Origin: Oscillospiraceae bacterium | Lineage (GTDB): Bacteria; Bacillota; Clostridia; Oscillospirales; Ruminococcaceae | Length of the DNA: 7,154 nucleotides | Assembly: GCA_900762805.1 (NCBI GenBank) | Contig: CAAFHY010000178.1 | Location: 1 to 7,154 of the forward strand | Direction: 5' to 3' | In this document: positions 5,680-7,154 of the stretch, piece by piece | Layout: the number at the start of each line of letters is the position of its first letter | How positions within the stretch are numbered: position 1 is the first letter of the stretch | The notes under the pieces: generated by a model | Database searches by the model: none | What the model was told of the DNA's origin: nothing | The model's input: the letters and a program-made list of their open reading frames with translations, nothing else | Program-made: the position numbers and the translations under genes

Positions 5680-6322
5680 GTTTATCTCGATTTCCGGCAG
5701 CTTTGACGATGTCCGCCGGCACGACAATCTCATTAAAAACAACCCCGTCCTCGTTCAGGGGCTGGGGCTTACGGTGGTCATCTTCAGCGCCACGACCCTG
5801 CGCAACGCCGCCATTCTTTCGACGGCCATGCTGCTGCTGTGCGTCGGCACCCATCTGGTCTGCCATATCGTCGCCCGCCCCTTTCCCTACCGCCTGCGCA
5901 TGATGGTCTACGCGCTGGTCAGCGCCGCGCTCTATGTGCCGGTGCTCCATGTGCTGCTGTGGGCCTTTGGCGGCGAGAACGGCATCGGCCCGCTGCTCTC
6001 CTTTCTGCCGCTCACCGTGGTCGATACCATGATCCTTGCAGAGAGTGAAAAGGTCAAGTGGGAGCGGCTGCCCGAACGGCTGCGCCATTCGGTGACACTG
6101 GGCCTTGGCTTTGCCCTTGCGGCGCTGCTGGCCGGCGCGCTGCGCGAGCTGGGCGCAACGGGTACGCTGCTGGGCGTTCTTATCCTGAAGCAGCCGCCGC
6201 TGCCGCTGCTGAGCACCCCCATTGGCGGCTTTATCGTGATGGCGCTGCTGTCAGCGCTGCTGCAGGCTTTCCTTAATCTCTATAAGAAAACGCTGGCAAG
6301 GAGGAAGAAGCTTGTTCAATAA
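5672..6322 (+). CDS. RnfE/NqrD-family membrane protein with both cluster cysteines replaced
   Basis: 216 residues with about six hydrophobic segments. Homology to RnfE/RsxE is shown by NNPVLVQGLGL (23-33) and FLPLTVVDTMILAESE (111-126), matching the conserved NPVLVQxLGLCPTLAV and FIPLIVVNCxILGRAE. In Rnf and Nqr these two half-helices each give a Cys to a [2Fe-2S] cluster shared with RnfA in the membrane. Here they are Thr34 and Thr119, so neither ligand is present. Other Cys (57, 64) lie in the next helix, not at the cluster position. The C-terminal half (QPPLPLLSTPIGGFIVMALLSA region) is recognisable though divergent. The start ATG has GGAGG six bases upstream; the gene overlaps rnfD by 8 bases and rnfA by 11. 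Canonical operons place rnfG between D and E; here there is none. Confidence 0.8.
   Translation: MRKFISISGSFDDVRRHDNLIKNNPVLVQGLGLTVVIFSATTLRNAAILSTAMLLLCVGTHLVCHIVARPFPYRLRMMVYALVSAALYVPVLHVLLWAFGGENGIGPLLSFLPLTVVDTMILAESEKVKWERLPERLRHSVTLGLGFALAALLAGALRELGATGTLLGVLILKQPPLPLLSTPIGGFIVMALLSALLQAFLNLYKKTLARRKKLVQ
6298..6314 (+). promoter_or_regulatory. Ribosome binding site supporting a TTG start for rnfA
   Basis: AAGGAGG at 6298-6304 is seven bases before TTG at 6312. The next in-frame ATG is 30 codons in, past the first membrane helix, so TTG is the likely start. The site lies inside the end of the rnfE-like gene, giving an 11-base overlap and probable coupled translation. Confidence 0.8.
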
Positions 6323-6929
6323 TGTATGGGCCGCTATCCTGGCCTTCTTCACGGCGGCGCTTTCGGGGCTGACGCTGCGCAACACCGTTCTGGTGCGCGC
6401 CATGGGCACCAGCCGCCTCATTTCGCTGATGGATCACACCGTCAATTCCTTCATTTTCGGCGTTCTGCTGATCATTTCGATGGAGCTCAGCACCCTCATC
6501 GATTATTTCCTGTTCAACTATCTGGTGCAGCCGCTGGGCTATGACCTCTATCTGCGGCCGCTGTGCATCGTTGTTTCGATGTCGCTGTCATTCCTGCTGG
6601 TGCTGTTTCTCTCGGCCAAGATCGCCCCAAGCCGCCATGTCAAGGAGGTCGTTGAGGTGCTGCCCTCGGCCGCCTTCAACTGCACCATCCTCGGCACCAT
6701 CGTGCTGACGCTGACGACCCGCCTCAACCTTATACGCTCGCTTGGCTTCGGGCTTGGCTCAAGCGTCGGCTTTATCGCGGCGGTGCTGCTCTCGACCGAG
6801 GCGCAGCGCAAGCTGCAGAACCGCGATGTGCCGGGCGCCTTCAAGGGGATGCCGGCCACGCTGCTGTTCCTCGGCGCGCTGGCGCTGGCCGTCTACGCGC
6901 TGAGCGGCTATACGCCGACGGGGATATGA
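6312..6929 (+). CDS. RnfA/NqrE-family membrane protein retaining one of two cluster cysteines
   Basis: 205 residues, about six membrane helices, the inverted-topology partner of RnfE in Rnf complexes. Similarity to RnfA is seen at LRNTVLVRAMG (22-32, usual NNIVLxQFLGICPF), at the central LRPLCIVVSMSLSFLLV region (81-97) and at LPSAAFNCTILGTIVL (117-132, usual LPLITTNCAVLG). Cys124 in FNCTILG matches the second cluster ligand, but the first is Ser34 or thereabouts (MGTSRL). With both RnfE ligands gone, at most one of four usual cysteines remains. Late residues RKLQNRDVPGAFKGMPATLLFLGALALAV resemble the family C-terminus (xxVPxxFRGxPIxLLxAGLMSLAF). Translation starts at TTG 6312. No rnfB follows in the 225 bases downstream, where canonical operons continue. 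Confidence 0.83.
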   Translation: MFNNVWAAILAFFTAALSGLTLRNTVLVRAMGTSRLISLMDHTVNSFIFGVLLIISMELSTLIDYFLFNYLVQPLGYDLYLRPLCIVVSMSLSFLLVLFLSAKIAPSRHVKEVVEVLPSAAFNCTILGTIVLTLTTRLNLIRSLGFGLGSSVGFIAAVLLSTEAQRKLQNRDVPGAFKGMPATLLFLGALALAVYALSGYTPTGI

Positions 6930-7026
6930 GCGTGTCCCGCGGCGCGGGGCCGGTGCTTGAGCAGTCGGCTGCAGGGGCGCCATACCGCCGCGCAGGCTGC
7001 CGGGCGTGCCTTTGTCTTTCGGGGAT

Positions 7027-7086
7027 ATACTCTACCTCATGGCTGTCAGCTGTAATGTTGATTGACGACGCAGGCTGACGGAGTAT
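7027..7086. repeat. Nested inverted repeats (possible structured RNA)
   Basis: ATACTC (7027-7032) can pair with GAGTAT (7081-7086), and inside it GTCAGC (7045-7050) can pair with GCTGAC (7074-7079). The left side has a 12-base bulge, the right a single base, and the apical loop is 23 bases. Two nested perfect 6-bp helices are suggestive but could arise by chance. Confidence 0.35.
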
Positions 7087-7136
7087 CAGAGTAAGAAGCA
7101 GGGTATTATATAAAGCCAAACTCAGAGGCCGCCGCG

Positions 7137-7154
7137 GGGCAGTGTAAACTGCCC
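7137..7154. terminator. Perfect hairpin at window edge, candidate terminator of the rnf-like operon
   Basis: GGGCAGT (7137-7143) and ACTGCCC (7148-7154) form a perfect 7-bp stem with a GUAA (GNRA) tetraloop. The window ends at the last paired base, so whether a T-run follows is unknown. It is the first strong hairpin after the rnfA-like gene. Confidence 0.5.

Larger units (their letters stand above)
6930..7154. other. Region downstream of the operon without a convincing gene
   Basis: No frame here has protein-like composition. A 48-codon frame from GTG 6932 has a GGGG eight bases upstream but looks unlike a real protein. A short stem CCCGC-GGC-GCGGG (6936-6948) lacks a U-tract. Nested inverted repeats lie at 7027-7086 and a perfect hairpin at 7137-7154. 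A TATAAT-like patch around 7104-7113 has no partner -35 in either direction. This is probably the 3' untranslated region of the operon plus the approach to the next gene. Confidence 0.4.

Noticed and set aside
6932..7078. Small 48-codon frame starting GTG just after rnfA
   Set aside because: A GGGG lies at a plausible distance, but the translation (Arg/Ala/Cys mixture) shows no domain or membrane segment and it spans the nested inverted repeats.
7062..7113. Promoter from TTGACG (7062-7067) to the TATTATATAA patch
   Set aside because: The spacing is far beyond 17 bases and no other -35 hexamer fits on either strand.

Overview
GC-rich window with strong AGGAGG-type ribosome binding sites, near-consensus sigma-A promoters, a MurT/GatD-type amidotransferase pair and an Rnf-family membrane module. 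Together these suggest a Gram-positive Firmicute of class Clostridia, perhaps a GC-rich Oscillospiraceae/Ruminococcaceae gut member. The taxon is inferred from gene families and composition, not from a marker phylogeny.

Layout: (1) 1-79, minus: 5' end of rplM (ribosomal protein L13), with a textbook promoter and a short hairpin leader. (2) 80-398: AT-rich divergent control region between rplM and the next operon. (3) 399-2452, plus: an overlapping-junction pair, a MurT-like Mur ligase and a GatD-like glutamine amidotransferase, from an extended -10 promoter with a hairpin just before the murT Shine-Dalgarno. The pair ends at a bidirectional terminator (2481-2508). (4) 2640-3557, minus: prmA, ribosomal protein L11 methyltransferase. 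(5) 3558-3934: divergent intergenic region with two perfect 24-bp direct repeats and the rpe promoter. (6) 3935-6929, plus: a tightly overlapping operon rpe - rnfD-like - rnfE-like - rnfA-like. (7) 6930-7154: a 225-base stretch with no convincing gene, ending in a perfect hairpin cut by the window edge.

The most unusual part is the rpe-linked operon. It carries only the integral membrane subunits D, E and A of an Rnf-type complex, in their usual relative order. RnfG is absent from between D and E, and RnfC and RnfB are absent from the flanks. The proteins also lack most residues expected to hold redox cofactors. RnfD has no SGAT-type flavinylation motif. RnfE has Thr at both expected Fe-S cysteine positions. 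RnfA keeps only one of its two. This looks like a diverged Rnf-derived membrane module that may not carry electrons in the usual way.

The second oddity is the MurT/GatD-like pair. The GatD-like protein keeps the nucleophilic Cys but has Thr where the triad His is expected, and the MurT-like partner has Glu where the triad Asp is expected. It may be an altered amidotransferase or act on a different substrate. Alignments here are from memory of family motifs; no search was run.
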